Shown here piece by piece: positions 11,415 to 22,150 of a DNA stretch of 64,000 bases. The translations under genes were made by a program, and so were the position numbers. The notes beneath the pieces were generated by a model that was not told the DNA's origin, did not search any database, and saw only the letters and a list, made by a program, of their open reading frames with translations. The DNA is from Lactuca virosa (lineage: Eukaryota > Streptophyta > Magnoliopsida > Asterales > Asteraceae): NCBI GenBank assembly GCA_928212115.1, contig CAKMRJ010003334.1, positions 3,340,846 through 3,404,845 of the forward strand. The letters run 5' to 3'. Position 1 is the first letter of the stretch. Every line of letters begins with the position of its first letter.

Positions 11415-13279
11415 ATGCCTAGGTCTACCAGAACCGGTGAACTACTCTACAATCCGGAGATTTAAAAAGAAGCAAAAAGGTTGAAAAAGTTACCCAAACA
11501 AGTAAAGCAACAACAACTCGTTCAAGCTTCTTCCTCTTCTCCACTAATCAACATAGAAGATCAAGTTCATACTTCAAGTGATACCGACACCGAACCGAGT
11601 TCTCCAATTGTTGGTCATTCCTTTGAAGACATTCCATTTGAAAACTACATAGCCATGAATCACACTCCACCTCACAATCCCAACCCAAGCCCAAACAATC
11701 AAGATACCAATACCCCACCCCCAGCAACCAAGACAACAACAAAACCAAGAACCTCTCATAGATATGCCACCTTGGAATCAACCCCATCATTAATCAAATC
11801 ACCCCAATTATCAACAACCATAACCACAAAACCAAAACTTCATCAAAACAACCAACCTCAAAACAACGCTTTTCAAGTTCAACAACAACAAGCACATCAA
11901 CCAAATCAACCTACTTACCCACAACCCTTAATGTACCAACCCCCAATGTACCCATAACAACAACCCCCCTACAACCAATATCCTAACTACCAACCTTATC
12001 CACCAAAAATGTAGAATCACCAACAATACCCATACCCACCTTACCAACAACTTCCCAATTACATGCAACAATATCCCAATAACCCCAATCCACCCAACCC
12101 CCTCGAGAGTTTACACTTAGACAGCTGATGGAGACGGATGTTACTCACACACCCCTTAGTATTGTTTATCCCACAAACCGCCGATGGATTGAATTGAAGT
12201 AAAGTTTCATTCATCAACTCACCAAGTTCCATGGTTTGGATAGAGAAGATCCTCAAAGGCATTTGAAGTCCTTTCATATGATACGTGTTAGCATGTTGCC
12301 CTAACATGTGGCATTGGATGATTTCAAGTTAACCGCCTTCTCGATCACCTTGGAAGATAAAGCTAGAGAGTGGTTATTAAACTTACCACCGGGATGTATT
12401 CACACATGGGAAGAGTTACTCAAAGCCTTCAATAGCAAGTTCTATCCCACTTCCCGAATATCAAGTTAAAGGAGTGACATTTTGGGGATTCGTCAAGGGG
12501 AGAATGAGACTTTTCATGATTTTTGGGAGCGGTTCAACAACTTGTGTACAATTTGTCCTCAACAGAACATACCCGAACAACTACTTCTTTAACAATTTTA
12601 TGAGGGTATGAATGAAAAAGATCAAAGGATGATTGATGCTTCAAGTGGTGGTGACATATTCAACAAGACACCTCAAGAGATAAGATTACTTTTTGGTACA
12701 ATTTCTCAAAATCAAAGAAACTGCGGAACTCGAAATGAAATGAAGAAAAATTCCCCACAAGTGGTTGGTGAAGTTAGCAACACCTAACACTTGGAATCAA
12801 GGCTCTTGGATTTGACTAATGTGTTAAGTCAAATGGTGGTGGGAAGTGGTCAACAATTGATGGTGTGTGGTATTTGTACAATGACGGTACATTATACGGA
12901 TAAGTATCCCACACTTGCAAGTGAACCGGAGGATGTTAATGCCATGTGAGGATATCAAGGTCAACCAAGACCCATGGGATTTCAAAACACCTACAAACCA
13001 AATTGGAGGAATAACCCAAAAAACCCATACCCACCAAAGCAAAACCCACCAAATTTTATGATGAGACCCCAATATCCACAATACCCATCACAAAAACCTC
13101 CATATCCATAAACATCTCACCCCCCTCAAAATTACCAACAACCTCATCAACAAGGCCAATCAAGTGGTAACCATCAAATGAGTCTTCAAGAACTCGTTAC
13201 TTATCTTGCTCAAAGCTAAACCCAATTTCAAAAAGAGACCAAGAACACCTTCTCCAACATTCAAGCACAAATTAGAGAC
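11415..13279 (+). pseudogene. Athila-type gag, heavily broken
   Basis: Structural polyprotein of the Athila-type element. An ATG at 11415 opens MPRSTRTGELLYNPEI and meets TAA after 16 codons. The same frame continues as a Gln/Pro/Asn-rich stretch (11481-11957). Further on, capsid-like segments are readable: LEDKAREWLLNLPPG near 12350, WERFNNLCTICPQQ near 12530, QFYEGMNEKDQRMIDASSGG near 12600, and a CX2C-type finger remnant CGICTMTVHYTDKYP near 12870. At least seven stops interrupt it. Downstream it runs in frame into the protease region. Family assignment rests on these segments and the adjoining primer site. Confidence 0.85.
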
Positions 13280-14903
13280 TTGGCTACCGCTCTCAACAAG
13301 ATGGAAAAAAGGGGTAAAATTCCATCTCAAACCGAGAAGAACCCCAATGTGAGTGCAATCACCTTGAAAAGTGGGAAAAAACTTGGAGAAATCAACCCTA
13401 AAAGAGTTTCAAGAGAAGAAGAATATGAGGTTATTATTGTTGATCCTTCAAAGGTGGTAGTTCCTCCAAAGGAACCGGTTGTTCCAAATATTGATCAACC
13501 CGAATCTTCCAACAAGAACATCAAGCCATTGGTCATACCACCACCTTTTCCCTACTGGTTGGCTCCCTCAAAGAAAAAGGAGGAAGAGAAAGAGTTCCTT
13601 GAAACCTTCCGCAAGGTCCAAATCAACATTCCACTATTGGATGCCATAAAGCAAATTCCAAGCTATGCCAAATTTCTCAAAGATTTGTGCACCAACAAGA
13701 GGAAATTGAAGGAAAATGAAAAGATTAAAGTCAATGCAAATGTGTCCGCGGTAATCCAAAAGAAGTTACCATCCAAATGCAAGGACCCGAGAATGTTTGC
13801 TATCCCTTGCACTATTGGTGATTTGCATGTTGAAAGTGTCATGCTAGATCTTGGAGCCTCAATCAATGTCATGCCATACTCGGTTTTTCAATCTCTCAAT
13901 GTTGGACCTTTGGAAGAAACCGGAGTAATCATTCAATTAGTGGACAAGTCAAGTGTCTTTCCAAGAGTCGTGTTGGAGGATGTACTAGTGCATGTTAATC
14001 AACTAGTATTTTCCACGGACTTCTATGTCATTGACCTTGAAGAGAAGACTCATTCCAAGTCATCTATGATCCTTCTTGGAAGACCCTTCATGAATACCAA
14101 TCACACGATTATTGATGTCCATAATGGGAAGATCACCATGGAGTTTGATGGAGAGACCATTCACTTCAACATCTTTGAAGCAATGAGGTACCCTAGCAAC
14201 ATTTCTCCATTGTATCGGGCTGATGTGCTTGAGCCAATCACCCTAGAACTATTTAAGTTATCACATGGGGATATTTTGAAGATGGTACTCAACATGAGTC
14301 TTGATTTTGAAAGTTTGAAGAAAACATTGGATATGTATACATTGGACTCCGAAATTGAAGAGATTGTGAAGACTTTAGAAGTTAAAAATTCAACAAATAA
14401 TGATGTCTCTCAAGTTGCCTTATCTCATTCTCCAAACAAGATGCCCCCTTCCATAATTCACCCACCCAAACTTGAATTTAAAGTCTTACCTAGCCACTTG
14501 AAATATGCTTATCTAGGTAAAGACGAAACTCTTCCGGTGATCATCTCCTCTCAATTAAAAGACTTTGAAGAAGACCAGTTGGTTGAAGTTTTGAAATATC
14601 ATAAAGAGGTCATGGGGTTGACAATAGTGGACATCAAGGGGATTAGTCCTAATGTATGCACTCACAAGATCCTCATGGAAGATGATTGTAAGCCTAGGCG
14701 GGAAGCTCAAAGATGATTAAATCCTCCAATGATGGAAGTTGTCAAGAAAGAGATAATCAAGCTCCTTGATGTGGACATGATTTTACCCCATTTCCAACTC
14801 CAAATGGGTTATTCCGGTTCAAGTGGTTCCCAAGAAAACAGGAATCACGGTTATTGAAAATAACAAGGGAGTAATGGTACCCACTCTAGTTCAAAATGGA
14901 TGG
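13280..14903 (+). pseudogene. Athila-type protease and N-terminal RT, cut by plastid DNA
   Basis: From 13280 one open frame runs to 14716. It has a gag-pol linker with AITLKSGKKL, then the aspartic protease with MLDLGASINVMPYSVF (DLG in place of DSG is usual for Athila, so this is not necessarily a defect) and LLGRPFMNT. A stop and frameshift between 14716 and about 14790 precede the RT start, readable as KWVIPVQVVPKKTG and VMVPTLVQNGW. Immediately after that Trp codon, at about 14904, plastid sequence begins. The next expected RT residues, CIDYRKLN, resume at 17022 in the same frame class. Confidence 0.92.
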
Positions 14904-14944
14904 TACATGTCAATACTGGCAACAATGAAATTTATAATAAGAGG

Positions 14945-14994
14945 AAAATCCGTCGATTTCAAAAATCGTGAGGGTTCAAGTCCCTCTATCCCCA
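14945..14994 (+). tRNA. trnL-UAA: Plastid trnL-UAA 3' exon, relic
   Basis: It ends with GGTTCAAGTCCCTCTATCCC plus CA, the T arm and acceptor 3' strand of plastid tRNA-Leu(UAA). About 41 bases of trnL intron end precede it (from 14904). The 5' exon and most of the intron are absent, so it is non-functional. Confidence 0.93.
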
Positions 14995-15331
14995 AAAGAC
15001 CATTTGGGTCCCTAATTCTTTATCGTATCCTTTTTTTCTTTATCCTTTTTTCGTTAGCGGTTCAAAACTCCTTATCTTTCTCATTCACTACTCTTTATAC
15101 AATGAGCGTAAAATCACATGTGATATATATGATACATGTACAAATGAACATCTTTGAGCAAGGAATCCCCATTTGACTGATTCACGATCGATATTTTTAT
15201 TCATACTAAAACTTACAAAGTTGTTCTTTTAACAAATTATAGGCCCGTGATGAGTCTTTGTAATACCCTTTCAATTGACATAGACCCAAGTTCTCTAGTA
15301 AAATGAAAATGAGTATGAGACATGAGGAATA

Positions 15332-15341
15332 GTTGGGATAA

Positions 15342-15373
<32 letters not shown>

Positions 15374-15404
15374 CGTGTCACCAGTTCAAATCTGGTTCTT
15401 GACA
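15332..15404 (+). tRNA. trnF-GAA: Plastid trnF-GAA, full-length relic
   Basis: 73 bases with D arm, anticodon GAA in GACTGAAAATC, and T arm TTCAAATC. CTCGTGTCACCAGTTCAAAT is the well-known conserved block. Compared with the plastid gene as I recall it, the differences are in the acceptor stem and its edge and are all C-to-T or G-to-A (GTTGGGATAAC for GCCGGGATAGC, TTCTTGACA for TTCCTGGCA). It should not act as a nuclear tRNA gene. Confidence 0.93.
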
Positions 15405-15890
15405 CATGATTAATTTGTATGAGTCTCTATTCTACCAATTAATTGATATGAGCAATTAATTGATACGAATACATATTCATTAAGAGTCTAGATAATAATA
15501 CATATTCTCCAGTTCAAAGGGGGTAAAGAGTTTATTATACAAAGTATGTAAAAAAAAGGGAGATTCTATTTTCTCTTCTTTTTTATTTCTTCTCTGGTTC
15601 AAAAAGAAAAGAATGTGAATACTTCATACACATATGCATATTCGAAGGTTAAGGTTGAAAGATTCAATAGAGTAGTTGAAGGATGTGAATAAATAAGATT
15701 CAGTTTTGTATTTTTCCATTTTTAATTAACTCCTACATTACATGACTTTATAGATTCCCCTTAAGTGATGTGTGCAGTCCAAAGTTGATGATGCATAATT
15801 CGTTTGGTTCCTCCTATCAACTTGGCTCATCCGAAATAAGTATTTTACAAATTTGAGAATCCCGATTAATTCCAAATTTTATTTTATTGT
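15405..15890. other. Plastid-like spacer and unplaced AT-rich DNA
   Basis: The first part resembles a trnF-ndhJ type spacer (TTAATTGATATGA words). The rest, including 15780-15860, I cannot place. The junction between the two plastid segments lies here. No coding sequence is visible. Confidence 0.5.
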
Positions 15891-16031
15891 ACTTACTTAA
15901 AAACCAATAAACCGCATTTTCAAGAAATAATATCTTCTACCAAGACATTCACCGAGGAAGCAGAAGCCATTTAGAAAGTAGCTACTAAGGAACAGAGGGA
16001 ACGTTTTATACTTCAGGAACAAGCTGTCTAA
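15891..16031 (+). pseudogene. atpA: Plastid atpA 3' end fragment
   Basis: Encodes the last 46 residues of the ATP synthase CF1 alpha subunit and its stop codon. Readable segments are YLKTNKPHFQEIISSTKTF, FTEEAEAI and RERFILQEQAV, followed by TAA at 16029. An in-frame TAG at 15972-15974 replaces a sense codon after EAEAI. The fragment points toward trnR and trnG on the other strand, the convergent arrangement of the plastid genome. With no promoter or N-terminus it is a dead copy. Confidence 0.9.
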
Positions 16032-16092
16032 ACAAATTGATCACCCTTTTCAATAATTTTTTAAATAAAATAAAAAGGGTACTCAAGCGTTT

Positions 16093-16164
16093 CGGAGTCA
16101 AATCATTCAAAATTTATACCAAAGGTTTAGAAGACCTCTGTCCTATCCATTAGACAATGGACGC
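16093..16164 (-). tRNA. trnR-UCU: Plastid trnR-UCU relic
   Basis: Minus strand reads GCGTCCATTGTCTAATGG and continues through the anticodon arm GGTCTTCTAAACC (TCT). The 3' third, from about 16115 down to 16093, no longer matches the T arm and acceptor stem, so the gene is degenerate at its 3' end. Confidence 0.88.
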
Positions 16165-16367
16165 TTTTTATTGCGATTTTTTAGTAGTTTTACTTTCTGA
16201 TCTTTTTTTTGAAAAAATACGAATCTAATATAGTAGGATTTTTGTAAGAAAATTCTTTGAATTGTATATTCAATGATGAATGATGTATTAATTAGAGTCT
16301 ATTAGAGTATTTAATAATATATAAATATAGTAAGATAATAGAATTAATCTATAAGTAGAGGCTATAG

Positions 16368-16415
16368 AGCGGGTAGCGGGAATCGAACCCCCGCATCGTT
16401 AGCTTGGAAGGCTCG
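16368..16415 (-). tRNA. trnG-UCC: Plastid trnG-UCC 3' exon relic
   Basis: Minus strand has CCTTCCAAGC (anticodon TCC) and ends GGTTCGATTCCCGCTACCCG plus CT. The run before it holds two more G than the plastid sequence I recall. The exon 5' edge is approximate. Confidence 0.85.
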
Positions 16416-17010
16416 GGGTTATAGTCGACGTCGATTCATCATTTTTAACGTCTCTAATTCAAAACCGAACATGAAACTTTGGTTTCATTCGACTCCTTTA
16501 TGGAAAAATGGATAAATTGCTAGATTTCAGATGTGAACCAACTTACACAAAAAAAATGATACCCATAACATCTATGTCAGCTTTTTGTTTGAATATATTC
16601 AATTCAAAACGACTCGCTTTATAGATGATCCCTCTAGAAGAAGGCAATTCTAACAATCTTTCTAGTTACTTCGTTCTATATTTCTATTTGAGAGGGTCCT
16701 AAGGAAAATGATTTTATTTCCACCGAGCTAAAATAATATGTCGATGTCTCTAGTAAACTAAAGATATTCTTTAATAGCTATTTTGCTTCAATTTATTCGC
16801 TACAAATGTAAACAAAAATTGAAGATTTAGTTACGATTAGAAATTAGAAATCTACTTTTCTATCTTCATCCATGGATTCTTTATTCATACTCATTCAATT
16901 GGAAGTATTGATCCAATTTTAAAATTTTGTTTCTCAATTTTATAATCCAAGTTTTCATTTTTTAATTGACCTTTGGATAAAAATCCCGAAAATTTATATT
17001 TTTCCTTGAA
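16416..17010 (-). other. Plastid trnG-UCC group II intron, partial
   Basis: About 600 AT-rich bases upstream (on the minus strand) of the trnG 3' exon, where the trnG-UCC intron lies in plastids. The 5' exon (GCGGGTATAGTTT) is not reached before Athila RT resumes. The identity rests on position rather than on recognised intron domains. Confidence 0.7.
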
Positions 17011-19517
17011 TGTGTCATTTGTGTATTGATTATAGAAAGCTGAATTCAAGCACACGGAAAGATCACTTCCCCCTTCCTTTCATTGACCAAATGCTCGAGA
17101 GATTGGCGGGCAAATCTCATTATTGTTGCCTTGATGGATACTCGGGTTTTCATCAAATATTTGTTGCCCCCGAAGATCAAGACATGACGACTTTTACATG
17201 CCCTTTTGGCACATTTTTCTACAAACGGATGCCATTTGGATTATGCAATGCCCCCATCACATTCCAACGATGCATGGTGAGCATCTTCTCCGAGTATGTT
17301 GAGAATATAATTGAAGTGTTCATGGACGACTTCACCATATATAGCAATTCGTTTGATGAATGCTTGGATAACCTTAAGAAGATTTTGAAAAGATGCATTG
17401 AGAAGAAGTTGGTATTAAAGTTTGAGAAGTGTCACTTCATGGTCAATCAAGGCATCATCTTGGGACACATCGTCTGCAAAAAGGGAATTGAAGTTGATAA
17501 AGCCAAAATTGATGTCATACAAACCCTTCCTTATCCAACATGTGTTAGAAAAGTGAGATCTTTCTTGGGCCATATGGGATTCTATAGGAGATTTATCAAA
17601 GATTTCTCGAAGATCACGAGACCGATGTGCCTCCTTCTCCAAAAAGATGTTGACTTTGACTTCAATATAGCATGTCAAGAAGCCTTTGACAAGCTTAAAG
17701 ACCTACTCACATCCGCTCCCATTATCCAACCTCCAAATTAGGAGCTTCCCTTTGAAATCATGTGCGATGCAAGCAATTTTTCCATTAGAGCGGTTTTAGG
17801 TGAAAAGGAGGGCAAAACATCACATGTTATCTACTATGCCTCCAAAATCTTGGATAATGCTCAAGCCAATTATTCTACCACCGAGAAGGAACTTCTATCC
17901 ATTGTCTTCGTATTGGAGAAATTTCGACAATACCTTCTCGGGTCAAAAGTGATTGTATATTCCGACCATGCGGCCTTGAAGTATCTAATGACGAAGAAAG
18001 ATGCCAAGCCACAGTTAATTCGGTGGATTCTTCTTTTACAGAAGTTCGATCTTGAGATAAAGGACAAAAGTGGTGCCGAAAACCTAGTTGCCGATCACTT
18101 AAGTCGTTTGAATATTGGTGGCTCCTCTTTATCCATCCTTGATGAATTTCCGAATGAACACCTCTTCTATCTTTCAAACTCCATTCCATGGTATGCGAAT
18201 ATCGTCAATTACTTGGTTACTAAAGAAATTCCCCACACATTTACTAAGTACCAAAATGCCAAGTTGAAGAGTGATTCCAAATACTACGTGTGGGACGACC
18301 CTTATCTTTGGAAACATTGTCTGGATCAAATAATACGACGGTGTGTTCATCAAAATGAGGTCGAATCACTCTTGAAGTTTTTCCATGAGTATGCATGCGG
18401 AGGCCATTTTGGTCAAAACAAAACCATGCGGAAGGTGCTAGAATGTGTACTCTATTGGTCAACAATGTCTAGAGTTACCTATCTATTTTGCAAGAGTTGT
18501 GATAGATGTCAAAGAACGGGAACCGTATCCATGAAGCACGAAATGATTCAAAACCCTATCCTCATTTGTGAGATATTTGATGTATGGGGAATCGATTTCA
18601 TGGGCCCATTCCCCGTCACTTTCGGTTATACTTATATACTCTTGGCGGTTGATTATGTCTCAAAGTGGGTGGAAGCAAAAGCTACAAGGCATGATGATTC
18701 TAAAACCGTAATTCATTTCTTGAAGTCAATTATTTTTGCAAGATATGGTGTACCAAGAGCCTTGGTGAGTGATAGGGGCACTCATTTTTGCAACAAAATG
18801 ATGGAAGCCATGATGAAGAGGTATGGTGTCACACACCAGATATCGACCACCTACCATCAACAAACAAATGGCCAAGCCGAAGTGTGAAATAGAGAAGTCA
18901 AGCAAATTATTGAAAAGACGGTCAGCACTACACGAAAAGATTGGAGCTTGAAGTTTGAAGATGCATTGTGGGCGTATCGGACCGCCTACAAAACTCCAAT
19001 TAGCATGTCTCCATTCCGCCTCGTCTATGGAAAGTCTTGTCATTTACCAGTGGAATTGGAACACAAGGCATATTGGGCGGTTAAAAAGTGTAATTTCAAT
19101 ATTAAAGAAACCGGGAAGCACATAAAGATGCAACTTCAAGAAATCGAAGAGTTAAGGAACGAGTCTTATTAAAATGCAAGCATCTACAAAGACAATACAA
19201 AAGCATTCTGTGACAAGCACATCACTCGAAAGCATTTTATTCCGGTCCAAAAAGTTCTTCTTTATCATTCACGGTTAAAGATATTCCCGGGAAAATTGCG
19301 ATCTCGATGGCACGAACCTTTTATTGTTATAAAAGTGTTTGATCATGGTGCGGTTGAAATTAAGAGTTTGGAAACTAATCAAATATTCAAAGTGAATGCG
19401 AACCGTTTGAAACCATTTTATGAAGGCTTTGACACAGGAGAATTCGACAACGTAACATTAGAAACTCCGATTTACGAAGGTTTACGAAAGCGAGGTTATG
19501 TCTTGGCAAATACGTGA
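17011..19517 (+). pseudogene. Athila-type RT, RNase H and integrase, distal part
   Basis: RT resumes at CIDYRKLNSSTRKDHF. It has MPFGLCNAPITFQR, the active-site FMDD in EVFMDDFTIYS, and FLGHMGFYRRFIKDF. A stop at about 17739 is followed by RNase H (MCDASNFSI, YYASKILDNAQ, TEKELLSIVF, ADHLSRL). The integrase has a finger remnant (CKSCDRCQR) and the catalytic triad in GIDFMGPF, LVSDRGTHF and NGQAEV. A stop follows NGQAEV, and another lies near 19170. The tail ends with RSRWHEPFIVIK and VNANRLKPFYEG, the usual Athila integrase C-terminus. It lacks a chromodomain, as expected for this group. The domains are well preserved despite about four stops. Confidence 0.92.
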
Positions 19518-20966
19518 AATAAATGCATTGTAAATAAATAATATCCGCTTGAATTTTTGATGTTTCTAGGCTTGAAGTTTGTCAAAAATAAGCATCTTGA
19601 GGTTTAGCAATGATCTTGGTAACGTATGTAAAAAGTGTCAAAAATCTGCAATTTGTGCGGGTACCCGCGCAAACGTTGCGCGACCCAGCCCCAGTCGCGC
19701 AAATCCGAGCTCAAAAATTACCCCAACATGGGATGTATTCTGATGTGTGCGCGCGGTTGCTCCCCTACCCGCGCATGTTCTGCGCGACCTGATACCCACC
19801 CTCGTAACCTTTGCGCGGCCTAATACCTACCCTCACATACTCTTGCGCGGCTAAGAACAAAAAGCTATTCCGTTTTTGCGCGACCTGCCAGGCTTATAAC
19901 ATCCACCCATCTCCAAACCCATTCGGCCCATACCCGATCCGACCCACACCCGATCTAACCTAAAGGCCTGCCCGGACCCGCTTCAACTTACCCGCTCCAA
20001 TCCTGCTTTCAAACCCGACCCAACCTTATAACCCCTTAACCCGACGCACCAAACCTTCCCCCCTTGTAACTCCCGTCCACAGCGAACACAACAGCCAGTC
20101 GCCCACCTTCTGCTGCCGCCGAAGAAGACCACCCTGCCACCACCGATGCCGCCTGCTTCCGCCTCCAGTCATCGCTACCTCGCCATCACCTGCTGCCGTC
20201 CCTTTCCCTATCCTCTTTCCTCTCCAGCCGACGACCGACGTAGCGCACCTATTCTCGCCATTCCCCTTCATCCCCGGAAATCGCACATCCACCAGCTCTC
20301 CTCCTCTCCTACTTCCACCGGCGCCTCCCGTCCACCCTAACCCCAACGAATTCCGACCACCCGCACCATTTTACCACCGGTAAACAGCAATTCCGCCACC
20401 ACCTCTCTAACTCGCTCGAAAAATCGAAAAAAGCCTCATTCTGCCACCACCTTCCATCAAAATTCAAAATTTCTTGGGGCATTCTTCTCTAAATACTTCT
20501 GAGACACCGATCTACAGTCAATTTGGGAAAATTACCTCACCGGAAAAGCTAGCTCCGCCGCCGGCCGCCGCCCCTCATTTTGACAAAAAAAAATTCAAAA
20601 TTTTTGTTTCGCACCGGAGATTCAAAAGACTCAACCTTGCGGGTCCAATTCAGGCTTGTGGTTTGGTTTTAGCATTTTTCATTTCGGGTTTCAACACTCG
20701 AATTTGGTATATTACTTTTAATTTTCTTGCATTCAATTTCAAATTTTGATAGACTTATGCCATGCATTAGGGTGCTTATAGTTGAACTGCTTTGAATTGA
20801 TTGGATTACATTACCTTGAATTGTGCCAAATTGCAAGTTTGGAGTGTTTGCCCGGCTTATATTTATATTTATATTTTTATTTGGATTGATTGGATTGGTG
20901 TGAGGCGAGTGTGAGGGATAATCTTGGTCAAGTTTTTGTCTTTGCTAGGTTCTATTAACAGGTATA
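19518..20966 (+). other. Spacer between Athila integrase and env-like ORF
   Basis: No gene seen. 19640-19880 is packed with GCGCG words and holds a palindrome at 19652-19673. About 19880-20620 is C-rich (CCGCC, CACC), unlike the AT-rich surroundings, and opens short frames on both strands that I consider composition artefacts. TTCTATTAACAG ending at 20961, just before the env-like ATG, could serve as a splice acceptor. Confidence 0.6.
19652..19673 (+). repeat. GC-rich palindrome in Athila spacer
   Basis: A 22-base inverted repeat with one mismatched pair, centred on GGTACC, sharing its core with the LTR palindromes at 10456 and 24384. Confidence 0.8.
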
Positions 20967-22150
20967 ATGGGAAAGAACAAAACCATTCACGCGTCTCATG
21001 GTTCTTCCCGCGAAGCTGAATCGTTACGATTATCCAAAAAAGTATCAACTGAGCATGTCGATCGTGATGGTAACCTTGTCCTTACTAGGGCACAAATCAA
21101 GCAATTCAAGTCAAACCTCCAAAAACGTGCAGTCCGAGCCACCAAATTTTACCACCGGGAATCCATGATCAACCTTGGCCTTGACGATTGCTTGCAACAG
21201 ATGTTCCTCAACATGGGTTGGCATGATTACCTAGCTCTTTCCGCGTGCACATACAAGCAACCCACACTCGAGTTCCTCTCCACTTATGCACGGGATGACA
21301 TGGAGGGGGTGCTCATATTTAGACTCCAGGGTCGGCAGCACCGACTTACATATGACACCCTCAACACTATCATGGGCACATACGATAGCCAAAATACCGA
21401 CATCTATAGTTATCAATGGACTCAATTCAAGAGCTTGCCCAAAGTAGAGTTTTGGACTCAGATCACCAGTCTTCCAAACTTCAATCCAAGTCGATAAAAA
21501 GATCGTTACATCATCCATCCTTGTTGGAGAATCGCCCACCGGATTCTTTCAGCTTCCATCTTTGGTTGTCATGAGCCGGGACAAATAAACACAGTCGAGC
21601 TATATTTCCTCTATTGCATGTCTAGCCACCGTTGGTCTTGCCCCGGTTTCGCTACTTTTTTCTTAGATAAATGTGACAGCATACGCATGAAGTCCACTGG
21701 AGACATTTGCATTGGAGGTCTCATTACCCTAATTGGTTTGGGTGTGGGCCTTCAATTTCCAGAGTTTGAGTATGTGTCAGTGGATGACCTGCCTATCTAC
21801 CTCCTTGACTGCGTAGCTCTCACTCGGATGGAATTATTGCTACCTACCAGCAATAGCCATTACTCTTGTCTCAATCATGCCAAGGAATCCGTCTACATCT
21901 TACCTCACTCCAGCATTTCAGCCTTTACCACCAGGGACCCTGAAACTTGGTTCTTTCCTGGATAGTTATGTGATGATGATGATGCTGGTAATGATGATGA
22001 CATGCAGGTAGATGCTGCCAATGCTGATAGCCTATTTGAGGTCGAAGACCATTATGACCTCCCAATCCGACAACTGCCACCACCCTTTCACGATTAGCCT
22101 TCAGGAGCACACTTCGAGCCAGAACATGAGTACCAGTCCTATCAACAACA
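20967..22150 (+). pseudogene. Athila env-like ORF, broken
   Basis: An ATG at 20967 opens MGKNKTIHASHGSS. The frame runs to a TAA at 21495, continues in the same frame to a TAG at 21963, and is then acidic (LCDDDDAGNDDD) up to about 22150 with more stops. Segments such as MINLGLDDCLQQMFLNMGW and HRLTYDTLNTIMGTY resemble the third-ORF product of Athila elements (Arabidopsis retrotransposon ORF-1 family), a proposed env-like protein of unproven function. A hydrophobic stretch (GGLITLIGLGVGLQF) could be membrane-associated, but I see no signal peptide. Position after integrase supports the call. Confidence 0.68.

Larger units (their letters stand above)
14904..17010 (+). other. Plastid-derived DNA insertion, two plastid loci joined
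   Basis: This segment splits Athila RT between VQNGW and CIDYRKLN. Part A (14904 to at least 15404) is the end of the trnL-UAA intron, the trnL 3' exon, the trnL-trnF spacer and trnF-GAA. Part B (15891 to about 17010) is the 3' end of atpA, then trnR-UCU and the trnG-UCC 3' exon plus intron on the opposite strand, in the plastid order and orientation. The two parts are far apart in plastid genomes I know. The join lies somewhere in 15405-15890, where I recognise nothing. No target duplication is obvious, which fits repair-type insertion. A route through mitochondrial DNA cannot be excluded. Confidence 0.92.

Noticed and set aside
13855..13875. DLGAS protease as an inactivating mutation
   Set aside because: As I recall, Athila elements normally carry DLG at this place, so it is not evidence of damage.
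15332..15404. trnF as a functional nuclear tRNA gene
   Set aside because: The flanks are plastid spacer and trnL, and the acceptor stem is decayed. It is a transferred plastid copy.
20026..20346. Gly/Arg-rich minus-strand ORF and Pro/Ser-rich plus-strand ORF
   Set aside because: Both arise from C-rich composition in the spacer. No domain, and stops are rare only because of base bias.
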